The notes: a model not told the origin generated them from the sequence alone. A stretch of 64,000 bases of DNA from Alitta virens (GCA_932294295.1 OW028580.1:38264836-38328835); one strand, 5' to 3'. Counted from the first letter of the stretch, positions 33,982-46,779 are shown. Made by a program: numbers and translations.

Positions 33982-34320
33982 TTAGATAGATGGATAGACA
34001 GATAAACAGATAGATAGATGGATAGATAGATAGTACATCATGTATATGCTGGATGGCAAACTGTATCCATGGTTATATTTGCAATGCTTCTCAATACCTT
34101 AATGCTACTGGCCTGAAGCTTATCAAGCTTATGTGACCAGAGGTAGATGTAATGATGAGATGACAAGGCTTGGATTCCACACAATCTTACACATTTATCA
34201 ATTTGCATCTCATGTGATTGACATCTCGCTGCTGAAATGAACCTCATGAAGAGTGCCTGGGCCGGGGATCGAACCCGGGACTATCACTAGAGCTAGCTGG
34301 TCAATGGGGAATTGACAGAT
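33946..34320 (-). mobile_element. tRNA-like SINE with ATCT tail
   Basis: On the minus strand it starts with a region containing GGTTCGATCCC, a good Pol III B box (34,265-34,275), preceded by TAGCTCTAGTGATAG, a weak A box. The body shares GTGTGGAATCCAAGCC and CATCATTAC with the SINE-like cores elsewhere. It ends in a run of ATCT units (33,946-34,033). The A-to-B spacing is shorter than in a tRNA, so this is a derived SINE head rather than a tRNA gene. Confidence 0.6.
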
Positions 34321-34921
34321 GCCTTATAACAATTTTGCCACTCAACACTTCTATTCAAAAAATTTTTCAAGCATGCAAAGAAGTGTTTTTAAGGAAAACT
34401 TACAAAGCATTAAAGTCTTCCAATGGCTGCTTGATGCAAGAAAATGAAAAAAAAAAAGAAAAGACCAAAAAGAAGAATAAAAAGTAAAAATGTGACAAAT
34501 TTTTTTGTGGCCTAATCATCAAATTCAGAACTTCACCTCAAAATGGATTGGCTTAAAGCTGATTGCATCAATACTGATTAAATTTTTAAAGTAATTTTTG
34601 TAAATATTTTGTTAATTTCAAAGTACTGCAAAAACAAAGCCAGCATTGAATCATCATACATCCCAGGAATTAGGAGGTATCACAGGCGGTCGAGAAATCT
34701 TGGTTTGAAGTTCAGGCCATCTTTGAGGATTCTCAAACAATAATCAGTTACAGCATTACTTATAACTAATGGCTACACTTTACTTTTACCCCATGCATGG
34801 CATCAAATACAGTGTAGAAGGTACAGCCAAAAAAGGCCTCATGTGAGCAGTATTCAGCTGAAATGTAGCCTAGCACATGAAGAGTTAATACCTAGACTTG
34901 GATTCTGCAGATCCAAACGCC

Positions 34922-34990
34922 ACCTAACTATTAAGACCACCTCACCATTAAGACCACCTCGCCATTAAGACCAACATTGTTTGAACCCCA
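34922..34990. repeat. 16-bp minisatellite fragment
   Basis: About four units of ATTAAGACCACCTCACC, the inverted form of the array at 9,087-9,400. Confidence 0.85.
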
Positions 34991-35129
34991 TATTCTAGTC
35001 ATGTAACCAAATAAAAATTACAGAGACGCTGCAGCAGAAATAACAATGGGCAATGTAGCAAACTTTAAAGTTAATTGCTACAATAAAGTGTTTTTATCAG
35101 CCAAAATGTTTGGAATTTGACTGGGGAAT

Positions 35130-35591
35130 TTGGGGCTATATGCATGTACATACCGGAAGTACTGTCTTATGAACATGATGAACTTCCTGTGTGCAAAACT
35201 TAAACCTTATAAACTCTTCAAGACTGATTATAGACTAGAACCTTATCTCTTATTAAACCTAAGCAGAGAAATGTATAATAAAATCGCCAGATTTAGAGGG
35301 GAACTCACATAATTTGCGTATTGAAACAGGTAGACATGAAAATCCCATATTGTCAGCAATTGAGAGGCTATGCCTAAAATGCAGTATGCATGAAATTGAA
35401 GATGAAAACATTGTCTCATAGTATGTCCACATAATAAACTTAGTCATGAGGAACTCCTTAAATTAGCTAATGATTTCATAGATAATTTTGAGCAACTTAA
35501 CAATGAAGATAGATTTAACACCATCCTGAAATCAAAAGAGCCTGAGTTGTTAAAAACCCTTGGAAAATTTCAAGTAAATATTGATGTCTAA
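35130..35591 (+). pseudogene. LINE ORF2 C-terminal relic with two frameshifts
   Basis: Three consecutive frames read as one protein end. The first (to about 35,307) has YKLFKTDYRLEPYL and ARFRGEL. The second has LRIETGRHENP and RLCLKCSMHEIEDE. The third (from about 35,413) has H-C-L-I-V-C-P and an acidic tail to a TAA at 35,589-35,591. The Cys/His spacing (C-x2-C ... H-x4-C) and the preceding FR-x-HNLRIETGRH-type motif are those of invertebrate non-LTR retrotransposon reverse-transcriptase C termini. It is a different family from the relic at 23,747. The polymerase domain is absent, so it is dead. Confidence 0.75.
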
Positions 35592-36763
35592 TAAACGTTT
35601 CAGTCATCATCCATCGTCTGGCATTAAACATGTTGACCATCATTCTGAGAGTCTCTGTGATAAAAAAATGTGATAAATATCTCATTTTATTATATTTTAC
35701 TTGCACTGTTTGAGTAATTCTGCAAACAAAGTAAATATAAATAAAAACAAATGGCAATATAATGAAGGCAAATTTTCAAATCTAAAAATTATATCATAAA
35801 AAAAACATCATAATTACAGAAACAGTTTCATAAATTTCAAAATGTTGCTCAATATTCCATGCAACATGATGGCATCACAGAATGGTAACCATGATCCACC
35901 CAGTGTCTGCTCTAAAGCGACTATTACCTATCAACCTGCCTTTCTTCAGAGAAGCAGCAGTGTAGCCACTACTGGCTAACCTGTGGTCACTGGCTATGAA
36001 ATACAAAAATAAATAAACATAACATATAACCATGACCTACCGAAATCTACCTTAAGCCCAAGGTCAGTTGGTTGCAAAAACATCATGAAATTTCTCTAAA
36101 GTAATTGCTTTTACAATAATGACTATCACATTTAAGCCCACTCTCCATTTTGTGATTGAGGATCTCTGTTTTTGAGTCACTTGTGATGTTATGGCTGCAT
36201 TTTCTTAAATATGTGCTTATGTCCACTGAAGATATCTTTGAATTGAGCCATTGACAAAATTGCCACTTTTCATTTAGTCTACTTACAGTAAGAAGACTTA
36301 TCCCAACATAATATTTTGATGGACCTTTTAAATGATATCAGATGACTACAAAGTAGAACATTTTCATCTCTGTGGGTATGTGCATGTTTCATGAAATGAA
36401 TTATATCCATGTTATGAACATTCTCAGTGGTTATAAATTACACATTTTTTGTGTAGGTAAAAGTGATAAAACAAAGTTTAAAAAAATTGTAATTCCCCAT
36501 TAGCAATAATTTTCAAAATTGCTGGATGCCAAAGTCAACGTTGGGCAGAAATTTAATGTATCATGTAGTGCTGTGACAAAACTGACTTTTTAAATGATTT
36601 ACTTGTAGTCTGTGTTTTGCTGGAATGATTCTTAAACAATTGCCCTGTAATGTTAATGATGCCATTTCTTTCATAAATGTTTCTTTAAGATAGTCATTAA
36701 CATTTTTTTCTCCTTGCTGAAAATAAAACTGAAAAAATGCTGGACAGCCAACCCAGCTTTTGA
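35592..36763. other. No feature recognised
   Basis: AT-rich single-copy DNA without convincing frames, repeats or element ends. The 149-codon minus-strand frame 36,561-37,010 begins in M1 and runs into this stretch, but it starts inside a repeat and has no recognised domain. Confidence 0.5.
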
Positions 36764-37496
36764 ACTTTAAACACAACTTTTGAAAATTCAGAACTATAGT
36801 TGCAGGGAAGAGGTAATTAAGTTTTTCTCTCAACCTTTTCAAACAGCTGTAAGCTGATCGAAAACTGCCATTTCCTCCAAATGACGGAGATAAAAAAGAC
36901 ATTTCCAATCTGAGCTGATCCAGATTATTGGTCGAAGTACAGGAAAGTAAATTAGGATACAGAAAAAAGATAGAAACTGCCCCAGAAATTGTTAAGAACG
37001 TTGAGTTCAATGTATAAAGTAGCCTTGATCAAGTCATTAAGTTTTTGCAGTGATTAGATTCTTCAGTCAATCTTTTTTGCCCAATGTCTCTCTCCTGTGG
37101 CTATTTCTTAACTTAAAATAGGAGTTACTGTGCATGCTTGGTTGGGATATGGTTGAGAATTGAATATCTAGTAGCAGATCACTAAAAGTCCATGTGCTGA
37201 CTGGTTCATAGATGTTTTTATGCTAATCAGTTTCAGATTGAAGTCCGAACATTCGTTCCGCAAACAACACTGTAATATGTTAGCTGTACATGTGCGCATT
37301 TCTCAAACTGATGTTCATGATTTGATTGTAAAACAAAGCACTTACTATCAGATCAGTATTTTACACTAAAGTCTACAACCAAATATCAGTGTTAAATACA
37401 TCGTAAATTTCTACCCCCACAAAATACTTCCGCATATGACCAGTAACTTAACTTTAAACCACTATGTTTAAAACGACATTTATAGATTGAACTCAC

Positions 37497-37570
37497 TGTA
37501 AACAGGTGCATTATTAGTGCAGTTGCTGTTTTCCCATACAAGTTATAAAGATGATAAAGAGCACCTTTGG
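37497..37570 (-). other. Exon-like 74-base segment, copy 3
   Basis: GTGAGT donor intact; same frame with one residue change (Asp to Tyr). Confidence 0.25.
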
Positions 37571-37592
37571 CTGTGTACAAAATAAAGTACAA

Positions 37593-37812
37593 GAATTAGC
37601 TGCTTATCTCATCAAGGGTGCTACAAGTAGAGCAAAGGGTTGCAAGGTTATCTGGTCCGTCCAGAGTTGTGATTACCCTGATGACGGGGCATATCATCCC
37701 ACGCTGTGATTAGCACAACTTAAGCAGGATCTGCTACTTTGCTTAAAGTTCACTTTGCTCTTTATGTGCTCGGCGCAAAGGAATTTGGATTCCCAACCTG
37801 CCATTTTTGTTA
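37593..37812. repeat. Repeat C, copy 6
   Basis: Slightly shortened near its 3' end (GGAATTTGGATTCCC). Confidence 0.85.
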
Positions 37813-38110
37813 CGTTTATCATAGGATGTGAGATCTTTGCAAAACAACTTTCCTGTGTGATATTTCTTTGGTGCTAGACAACATAATTTAGGCATAACAT
37901 GTATGTTTATAGCCACATGATGCACAGGCACTTCAAACTTGATTTGAAAATGTTCATGTTTTAACATTTAATTTATTAAACACAACCTGATGGCATTCCT
38001 TACTAAAAAAAGATTATGTTTTTAGTTCAACAGTTTGTTCAAAATCAGCCACTACATTGTTTGTTCTTGTGCTATGTTACATTGAATGATTATAATTGTG
38101 AAATGTTACC

Positions 38111-38579
38111 AGGCTGAACATGAAGTATGATGAATACTTTCAGAAATAGGCAGAATATTTGTGGAATACATATTATATCATAAGGCTGTAAACAAGTGCT
38201 GTTGAAGATCTGGACTTTCGTGATTATTAGTGACAAATACCAATCATTATCAGTTAAGCCCTTACTCAATCTTCTTTTTAAATTACTGACTAAATCAGTT
38301 ACACTATTATGAGCAAATTGCTAATAGGTAATAACTTTATGGTGAGGTGGTTTTAATTGTTAAAGTTAAATATTGACATTTAATCGAGTACCACATTCTG
38401 TGGTTTTTTATTTGAGAAAGTTAGAACTAAACTTACAGCCTTTTTGCAACACTACAAGCAGCATAATTCATATCTTAAAACATTTGCCAAATAACCTATT
38501 ACGCACAGTGTCTATGCTGAGGCAAGTAAATGTGTAACATGGGTGGACTCCTCCTCTCTCCCCTTAACAATCAACCCTC
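38111..38579. other. Mostly single-copy stretch and SINE-like leader
   Basis: About 370 bases inserted relative to M1 copy 1, then the leader with GTGTAACATGGGTGGACTCC. Confidence 0.5.
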
Positions 38580-38715
38580 GATATCTATCTATCCACCCAT
38601 CCATCCACACATCCTTCCATCCATCCATCCATCCATCCATCCATCTAACTATCTATCTATCTATCTAAATATCTATCTATCTAAATATATATCTATTCAT
38701 ATTCATATTCATATT
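38580..38715. repeat. ATCT/ATCC microsatellite
   Basis: Same composition as 1,573-1,753. Confidence 0.95.
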
Positions 38716-39610
38716 TGTATCTACTCTAGGCATCACACACAAAGATAGGACAATCTATACAACTACACCTTCAATTACCTAAGAGGGGAAAAAAACTCCA
38801 TCTTTCCTTATATGTCATTGTTATAGCCAAAATCTTTTCAAATAGAATCTCTTTGAAGGTTGTTAGCCCACCTGACATTGGGATTTATCTGGACTAAGGA
38901 AATGTATCACAACTTAACAAGTTTTTCCCTTTAGATTCATATACAATTCATGAATGTAGGGGATGCCATTGTATCACAAATAACCCCATTGTGTTGCAAA
39001 TAGAGACACATCACTAAAACTATGATGAATGTACTCGTTGTACACAGTATATGGCATTGGAGATATCAGGTATATATTAATAAGAAAAATAAGTCTCATA
39101 TGGGGCTAGGCCATGCAAAAGACCTCACCCATCAGGTAACTGGGTAACATGGTGTGGAATCCAAGCCTTGTAAACGCATCATTATGTGTACCGCTGGCAG
39201 TGGCAATATTTACTGGCTACCCAGATAGCATTTAACATGCATATTGACATCGGCCCTAAGAGGGTGACGTCGAACCATCATCGGACCAACGTAGCATGTT
39301 ATCAGGGAGGTTTCATTTCCAATAGCAGTGAGACCATACAAATAAGATATACAAGGTACAAGTAAACATTAGTGAAAAGTTCGATGCAGTATTGGCATTG
39401 CACCTGTGGGTACTTGCTTCCACGTGCATTTTGGACCACATGGCATTTTCCCACAGTTGAAGCCAAAAAGCTTCTTCGCGCCACATGTTGTACATCATGA
39501 ACATGGCATGTATTATGCTTAAACACAGTACAATGCCACTGGACCTGGTAACCTTGTTCAATTAAAAAATGACAAGCTTAAACATCAAAGGAAACTAATA
39601 TTGTTTGAGC
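38716..39610. repeat. T, SINE core and M3 (tandem copy a)
   Basis: Directly duplicated at 40,421-41,310, about 1.7 kb away, the two copies sharing differences (GACGTCGAACCATCATCGG) not seen in U2 and U3. In this copy M3 is cut at about 39,610 and lacks the GTT tract. Confidence 0.85.
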
Positions 39611-39766
39611 CATATTCTCCTAATTATCAACAAGGGCACTTTTTCCCTCTGTATATTTAGTTGAGCTGCCAAGTAAACTGACAGTTGGCAGAGAATCATA
39701 TAGTACAAAGAAGTCAATATAAGGTCAGTAATTGTGTATTATACTCTACAATGTTATGTATTTGTA

Positions 39767-40040
39767 TAGTCTGTTGATAGTCTGTTGATAGTCTGTTGAT
39801 AGTCTGTTGATAGTCTGTTGATAGTCTGTTGATAGTCTGTTGATAGTCTGTTGATGGTCTGTTGATGGTCTGTTGATGGTCTGTTGATGGTCTGTTGATG
39901 GTCTGTTGATAGTCTGTTGATAGTCTGTTGATAGTCTGTTGATAGTCTGTTGATAGTCTGTTGATAGTCTGTTGATAGTCTGTTGATAGTCTGTTGATAG
40001 TCTGTTGATAGTCTGTTGATAGTCTGTTGATAGTCTGTTA
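39767..40040. repeat. 11-bp minisatellite TAGTCTGTTGA
   Basis: About 25 nearly perfect units. Five adjacent units at about 39,854-39,908 carry TGG for TAG, giving three blocks. The 104-codon minus-strand frame is a repeat translation. Confidence 0.95.
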
Positions 40041-40260
40041 ATATGTACTTGCAGTGTCACAGACAGATTGAATCAGAGATATGTATATGGATGGATCATA
40101 AAGAGAAATAAACGATCAACTTCTGTCTTGTAACACTTGAGACTTCGTTTTACATATTCATGCTACAGGAAGTAGCTTCTAACAGTCATTGGCATTGGGG
40201 CTGTTATATCATTCAACCCTCGATAGTGGCAAGAGCTTGCCTTAGAGGGCTGCACTCCCC

Positions 40261-40420
40261 ATATCTATCCAGCTATCTGTCTGTCTATCTGTCTATCTAT
40301 CTATCTATCTATCTGTCTATCTGTCCTTCCATCCTTCCATCCATCCATCCATCCATCCATCCATCCATCTATCTATCTATCTAAATATTTATATATTCAT
40401 ATTCATATTCATATTTGTAT
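40261..40420. repeat. ATCT/ATCC microsatellite
   Basis: Begins CCATATCTATCCAGCTATCTG like the array at 1,573, including the shared leader from about 40,210 (CAACCCTCGATAGTGGCAAG). Confidence 0.95.
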
Positions 40421-41560
40421 CTACTCTAGGCATCACACACAAAGATAGGACAATCTATACAACTAGACCTTCAATTACCTTAGAGGGGAAAAAAACTCCA
40501 TTTTTCCTTATGTCATTGTTATAGCCAACATCTTTTCAGACAGAATCTCATTGAAGGTTCTTAGCCCACCTGACATTGGGATTTATCTGGACTAGGGAAA
40601 TGTATCATAACTAATTTTTTTCCGTTAGAGTCATATACAATTCATGAATGTAGGGGATGCCATTGTATCACAAATAACCCCATTGTATTGCAAATAGAGA
40701 CACATCACTAAAACTATGATGAATGTACTCGTTGTGCACAGTATATGGCATTGGAGATATCAGGTATATATTAATAAGAAAAATAAGTCTCATATGGGGC
40801 TAGGCCATGAAAAAGACCTCACCCATCAGGTAACTGGGTAACATGGTGTGGAATCCAAGCCTTGTAACCGCATCATTATGTGTACCGCTGGCAGTGGCAA
40901 TATTTACTGGCTACCCAGATAGCATTTAACATGCATATTGACATCGGCCCTAAGAGGGTGACGTCGAACCATCATCGGACCAACGTAGCATGTTATCAGG
41001 GAGGTTTCATTTCCAATAGCAGTGAGACCATGCAAATAAGATATACAAGGTACAAGTAAGCATGATCTTGTACATTAAACATTAATGAAAAGTTCGATGC
41101 AGTATTGGCATTGCACTTGTAGGTACTTGCTTCCATGTGCATTTTGGACCACATGGCATTTACCCACAGTTGAAGCCAGAAAGCTTCTTTGTACCACATG
41201 TAGTGCATCATGAACATGGCATGTATTATGCTTAAACACAGTACAATGCCACTGGACCTGGTAACCGTGTTCAATTAGAAAATGGCAAGATTAAACATTA
41301 AAGGAAACTAATGTTGTTTGAGCCATTCTCAGAATGTAGTTCAAGTTGCAATCAGCTTCCCTAAATAAGAATAGAGCCCCTACTTTTGTAAATTCACATT
41401 GTTAGAGTTATAAAGGAAAGGGTATATGAGGACAAGATATCAAGTTAATTTTTTTCCTTGATGTGAATGAATGTATGCTTGCTAATGAAAACAAATATCA
41501 CCAGCATAGAAACAAATAAGATCAGCCAAAGAATATCTCAATGAAATGTATATCAAAGTA
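40421..41560. repeat. T, SINE core and M3 (tandem copy b)
   Basis: Full M3 with the longest hydrophobic minus-strand frame (40,996-41,274, 92 codons). Not called a gene, for the reasons given for M3 copy 1. Confidence 0.85.
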
Positions 41561-41584
41561 GCACATTTAGTGATTATGCCATGT

Positions 41585-41683
41585 TTGTGATGTTGTTGTG
41601 ATGTTGTTGTGATGTGTTGTGTTGTTGTTGTGTTGTTGTCGTGTTGTTGTTGTGTTGTTGTCATGTTGTTGTCGTTGTTGTAT
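41585..41683. repeat. GTT/GTGATGTT tract
   Basis: Same position in the unit as 14,293-14,380, with GATGTT variants. Confidence 0.9.
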
Positions 41684-41928
41684 TCTATCTGAGCACTGTA
41701 CATGAAAAAACCAAGTGAAATGCAGCAAGTTTATGTGGATTAAAAATACGAAAACAATCATATTCTGCTAAGATTTCAATGCAATGGAAATTAACAAAAA
41801 TCATTAAAAGGTGAAAACAATCATCTTAAGGGGTTTCAGGTTTCCTTAAAATCCTGTGTCAACAATTTCAGAGATGTTTGAAGCCAGCTACAATGGCAAC
41901 ACATTCATAATTTTTAAGGTTTTAGTTT

Positions 41929-41973
41929 GATTGGCTGACAGGCATGTTTCCTGGCTTCTGATTGGCTGACAAG
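41929..41973. promoter_or_regulatory. Paired inverted CCAAT motifs, copy 3
   Basis: Same motif pair and spacing as 14,611-14,655. Confidence 0.3.
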
Positions 41974-42019
41974 GCTGTTTTTAGCACGGTCACCACTCCC
42001 CACCTTACCTGTGTATGTT

Positions 42020-43335
42020 AGTGCAATTTGTGTGTGAATTTAAGTGCAAAGGTGTGCTAAGGTTCCTTCGGATAGAGTACAAAAGGATGTTAATATGTTT
42101 TGGAAATTTTTTTCTTTATTTGGCACAGAAGAGGTTTCCCTCTTATCAGCTTGCTGTCTACGTTTTTATGAGCAAAAACCAAAAGAGTTTTTGGCTTTGG
42201 AAGAATCACACAGCCTCGGCAAACTTCTCAGAGAATTTGATGGCACATTTAGATCAATAGGTTACAGCAATTCTCATAGACTTGGGAACAAAAACTCCAA
42301 AAGATGTCATATAAATGCAAGACCCCCATTGGTTAAGGCATTCACCCATCCATTGGGAGTTCTGGACTGACATGACGTCATCTGGATATATATATATATA
42401 TATATATTACTGTCAATGGTAATGGCAGTTGCGAAGAGATCTTCATGGAATTTATACTGCATCATGGTAAAATGAAATTAAGGATATATCAAAATTAAAA
42501 CACAACTGTACATTCAAAAGAAATTATGAAACTGATTCTCTTTTTTATCGAATCCATATCAGAAGAGAAAGATCTCTACTTAGTCAATTTCGCTTTGGCA
42601 TACTTCCCTTCAAAATGAAGACTGGTTGCTACAGCCAAGTCCTACCAGAGCATAAATTAGAAGCTTTTTTGGACAAAATAATGGACCATTACCCAAACTT
42701 TCCCTTTCCTAAATAATGAAGAAAAATTAGATATATGTATGAACACTGTTATTATTAAGTCAAAAGCAAATCATATCAGAGAATGTTTTACTAAGCATCA
42801 GTCTTTGCTTTTACAAGAAATTTTATTTCTAATTTGTACAACTCTGCTGCTTTTTTCAACTGCATATTTAATGTATTAATTGTTATTCGTGATTCGTAAG
42901 CCTGTAATAGGCTGGATGCATTAACATGTGTAACATTAATTAAACATAAAACTGAAACTGTATAATTGTAAAAAAAAGTGTCTGAATAATTGTGGTTTGA
43001 CGGCATGCCATTAAAACACCAACACATTCAGTGCAAACCTATTGTACTGAGTGGTGTGTTTTGAATGGAATCAGTAGTTAGTAATTATCACAGCAGTCAG
43101 CAAGTGCTGTGAGATAAAATCACCCATTGTACTCATTGCTGGTATCACACATTAGATGATGTCATCATAACCTTTTGTCTCTGAGGATCTTTTAGGTCTA
43201 GGCTGAATTACGGTGATGGATACTTTAGAAGATCAGGTGCCAGACTTATGGTAATTTTATAACATGGTGTGGAATTCAATAAAAGCCTGATCATCTCATC
43301 ATTACTTCTGTATCTTACAGTTGGCTATGTAAGCT
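42020..43335 (+). repeat. Block L, copy 2
   Basis: Homologous to 23,231-24,745; includes a TA run at about 42,382-42,408. Confidence 0.8.
42494..42717 (+). pseudogene. LINE relic, copy 2 (knuckle deleted)
   Basis: Reads RSLLSQFRFGILPFKMKTG and then a stop after PEHKL; the C-x2-C ... H-x4-C part present in copy 1 is deleted (joined at TTAGAAGCTTTTTTGG). Confidence 0.65.
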
Positions 43336-44790
43336 ATTACCTGTTAGTGAGAATTTAAGTGCAAAGTGGTGTTAAGGTTCCTTCAGTTAGAGCAAAAAAG
43401 GTGTAAATTATTTGTTTTGGACATTTTTTTCTTCATTTGGCACGGAAGAGTTTTCCCTCTTATCAACTTGCTGTCTACGTTTTTATGAGCAAAACCAAAA
43501 GACTTTTTGGCTTTGGAAGAATTACACAGCCTCGGCAAACTTCTCAGAGAATTTCATGCAAATTTAGATCAATAGCTTACAGCAATTTCATAGACTTGGA
43601 AACTAAACTCCAGATGATGTCATTTGAATGCAAGACTCCCATTGGTTAAGGCAGTCACCAAGCCATTGCGAGTTCTGGACTGATATGATGTAATCTGGAG
43701 TATATATATATATTACTGTCAGTGGTAATGGCTTAATATGAACTTGATGATAGTCATCATTGAAGTAAGTAAGTCATGGAATATGTTATACTTTTACATA
43801 TATGTGTGGACCTGGCAGTTGTGAAGAGATCTTCATGGAATTTATACTGCATCATGGTAAAATGAAATTAAGTAGATATCAAAATTAAAACACAACTGTA
43901 CATTCAAAAGAAATTATGAAGCTGATTCTCTTTTTTTAGAATTCATAACAGAAGAGAAAGATCTCTACTTAGTCAATTTCGCTTTGGCATACTTCCCTTC
44001 AAAATAGAGACTGGTCGGTACAGCCAAATCCCACTAGAGTACAGATTATGTTTATTTTGTGGAAGTGACAAAATAGAAAATGAGCAGCATTTTTTTTTGA
44101 ATATTCTTTATATGATGATTTTAGAACCATTACTCAAACTTTCCTTTCCTAAATAATGAAAAAAAAGAAGAAATATGTATGAACAGTGTTAATATTAAGT
44201 CAACAGCAAATTATATCAATAATTGTTTTCCTAGGCCTCAGTCTTTGCTTTACAATTAGTTTTATTTCTAACTAATTTGTACAGCTTTGTTGCTTTTTTC
44301 CACTGCTTTTATTGTATTGTATTAATTGTTATTTGTGCCTCTTAAGCCTGCAATAGGCTGGATGTAAACATACGTCATAATAATAAAAATAAACTGAAAC
44401 TGTATAACTGTAAAAAAAAGAAGTGTCTGAATAATTGTGGTTTGACTGTATGCCATTAGAACACAATGCATTCAGTGCAAACCTATTACACTGAGTGGTG
44501 TGTTTTGAATGGAATCAGTAGTTAGTGATTACCATTGCAGTCAGCAAGTGCTGTAAGATAAAATCATCCATTGTGCTCATTGCTGGTATCACACATTAGA
44601 TGATGACATCATAACCTTTTATCTCTGAGGATATTTTAGGTCTTGGCTGAATTACGGTGATGGATACTTCATATGACCAGGTGCCAGACTTATGGTAATT
44701 GTATAACATGGTGTGGAATTCAATAAAAGCCTGATCATCTCATCATTACTTCTGTCTCTTACAGTTGGCTATGTAAGCTGACTATTACAT
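43336..44790 (+). repeat. Block L, copy 3 (tandem)
   Basis: Immediately follows copy 2. It is closer to copy 1 (shared TGGACCTGGCAGTTG segment) than to copy 2. Confidence 0.8.
43875..44125 (+). pseudogene. LINE relic, copy 3
   Basis: Keeps RSLLSQFRFGILPFKIETG and C-L-F-C-G-S-D with the downstream histidine, but has a lengthened T run after AGCAGCA that disturbs the frame. Confidence 0.65.
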
Positions 44791-44861
44791 GTAAGTGGGC
44801 TAAGTTCATATCCAAAAAATTGAAACAAGACAGCTCATATTGCTTACCATACGATATGATA

Positions 44862-45072
44862 TTTTACGATACGATTCCAAACCATACCATATCATACCAT
44901 TTCACCCCATATCATACCATATCATACTATACCATACCATAACATAACATACCATAACATACCATAACATACCAGATCATACCATATCTTACCATATCTT
45001 ACCATACCATACCATAGCATATCATGTCATACCATTTCACCCAATATCATACCATATCATATCATACCATAT
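44862..45072. repeat. Expanded ATACC/ATATC array
   Basis: About 210 bases of five- and ten-base units (CATACCATAT) with ATAACATACC and CACCCCATATC variants; about four times longer than in the paralogue at 24,773. Confidence 0.9.
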
Positions 45073-46779
45073 TGTTTTGTGTACATACTTCAATGGTGTA
45101 GATTTTTTAAATCAAATACTTGACTAAATAAAAAATTATTAATATTTACAGGTATAATTTGTAATCAATTATGTCTGCACAATTACTGCATTTACTTAAT
45201 CGCCTGATTACAACATTACGATGGGAGATTATGCTGATGAAAACGTCACTCAGCATGACTGCTTAAGGTCAAATTCCGTTGCATCAATCATGATCAGCAT
45301 GCTAATGAATATCATTCCTTAAGCTGTGGCCTAAATTGCAACAGCGATTTCCAAAACACCCTTTTCACACAGCAGCCATCTTGGCATTTTTGCCTCATTG
45401 ACCTCTCTTTGCACTCAGATATAATATTGTGACATCATCAGTAGACAATGGCCATGGTAAGGTTACAGCGTGCAAGAACAACGGAGAAGTAATGATGTCA
45501 TAATATATGACATAATCAAAATGAGGTCAATGAGGGAAAAATGTCAACATGGCTGCTGTGTGAAAGGGTGTATAGGTCTGGTTGTATTAAATGCCGTAAA
45601 GTTTTATTATTTTGTTGTCAAATTGGGAACGTTGGTATGGAAACAGAACCATGCATGGATACTGCTTTAACAAAAGGAAACTGCTCGGTTGACAATTACT
45701 ATGAAACACCAAGAAGTCTTACCAAGTGATGGAAGGAACTAAAATGTAACTCACTGAGTATATCCTAAATACCACAAGGAGGAGGGTTGGAACCCATGCA
45801 CCAGGATACACTGCTATAGAAACTAGTAGACATGCTAACCACTAGGCCATCTAGTCTGTTCCCCTATGGTATGAAATTTGCTTATGTATGTTACAATTAA
45901 CATTTATATCAAACAACATTCCCAATTTACTAGACTTTTTATTAAAAACTACCTACTGATCATTGTTGTAATATGTGGTTGATAACCAACTCAATTTCCT
46001 GTTGTGTTGGAGCTGACGTCCTTTTTTTCCTTTTTGTTGATTTCTGTATATATGTTGCTTTTTCTTAGAACTAGTTATTTCAACTTTGTTATATTTTTCT
46101 CACTAAGAAACAACCTTGAACTATATTAGGGCAGGGTATCATTAACACTCCCCAATATTGCGACTTTTTAGGGGTGAAATCTTGGGGAGTTTCGACATCT
46201 CAAAATCTAGATTTTGACACATCTTTACATGCTGAGAGAAGCAAATTAAGCCTAATGAATCAATAGGGAATTAGACATGGAGGTATCTGGTGGAATAGAC
46301 CAACTTCATGATTTGAAAATAGAGGCCAGATGATTTCTGGAGACAATTTTCTGCAATTCTGCTTTCTTCCTGCATCCTAATGCTGGCTTATGCATTTTAA
46401 GCAGAAATTATCCACACATCTGGGGCTGATGACTGAGTTATATTAATGCATATTGTGCATTAATGCAATCTCATGACAACTCACTTCTTGATTCTATAAT
46501 CATTTCCAAAAAACACGACACATTTTTGCACGCAAAGATAGTAAAAAATGTCACAAGTTTTTTGTAGATACTTCCAGTCACTACTATTCTGTGTAACCAC
46601 AAACGTAGTATATTCCGTTGCTAGAAAAGCACTGATATTATACAATTTTAGCATGTTGTTGAGTGCATCATGTAAAATTATTTTGGGAAATTCCAATTTT
46701 TTTATGACAACTCTTTGTGACATCATAAGGGTTTCAACTGTAGCAATTGACGAGAACTTGCCTTAGAGGACTGCACTCT
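45073..46779. repeat. Block P, copy 2
   Basis: Homologous to 24,823-26,572; frames at 45,470-45,729 match those at 25,240-25,499. Confidence 0.85.

Larger units (their letters stand above)
36764..38110 (-). repeat. Module M1, copy 3
   Basis: Closest relative of 62-1,386; small deletions after repeat C. Exon-like segment at 37,497-37,570. Confidence 0.85.

Noticed and set aside
34241..34310. A functional tRNA gene
   Set aside because: The B box is good, but the A box is weak and too close, and no cloverleaf can be drawn; it is a SINE head.
36561..37010. 149-codon minus-strand frame
   Set aside because: Runs from module M1 into single-copy DNA, starts at a non-ATG codon, and the same M1 region in other copies is interrupted by stops.
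39746..40060. 104-codon minus-strand frame, or a CRISPR-like array
   Set aside because: It is an 11-bp minisatellite with no spacers; the frame is three repeat units per 11 codons.
40996..41274. Secreted or membrane protein from the hydrophobic M3 frame
   Set aside because: It begins at a non-ATG codon, and other M3 copies have deletions of about 27 and 50 bases that change the frame, so selection on the protein is not supported.
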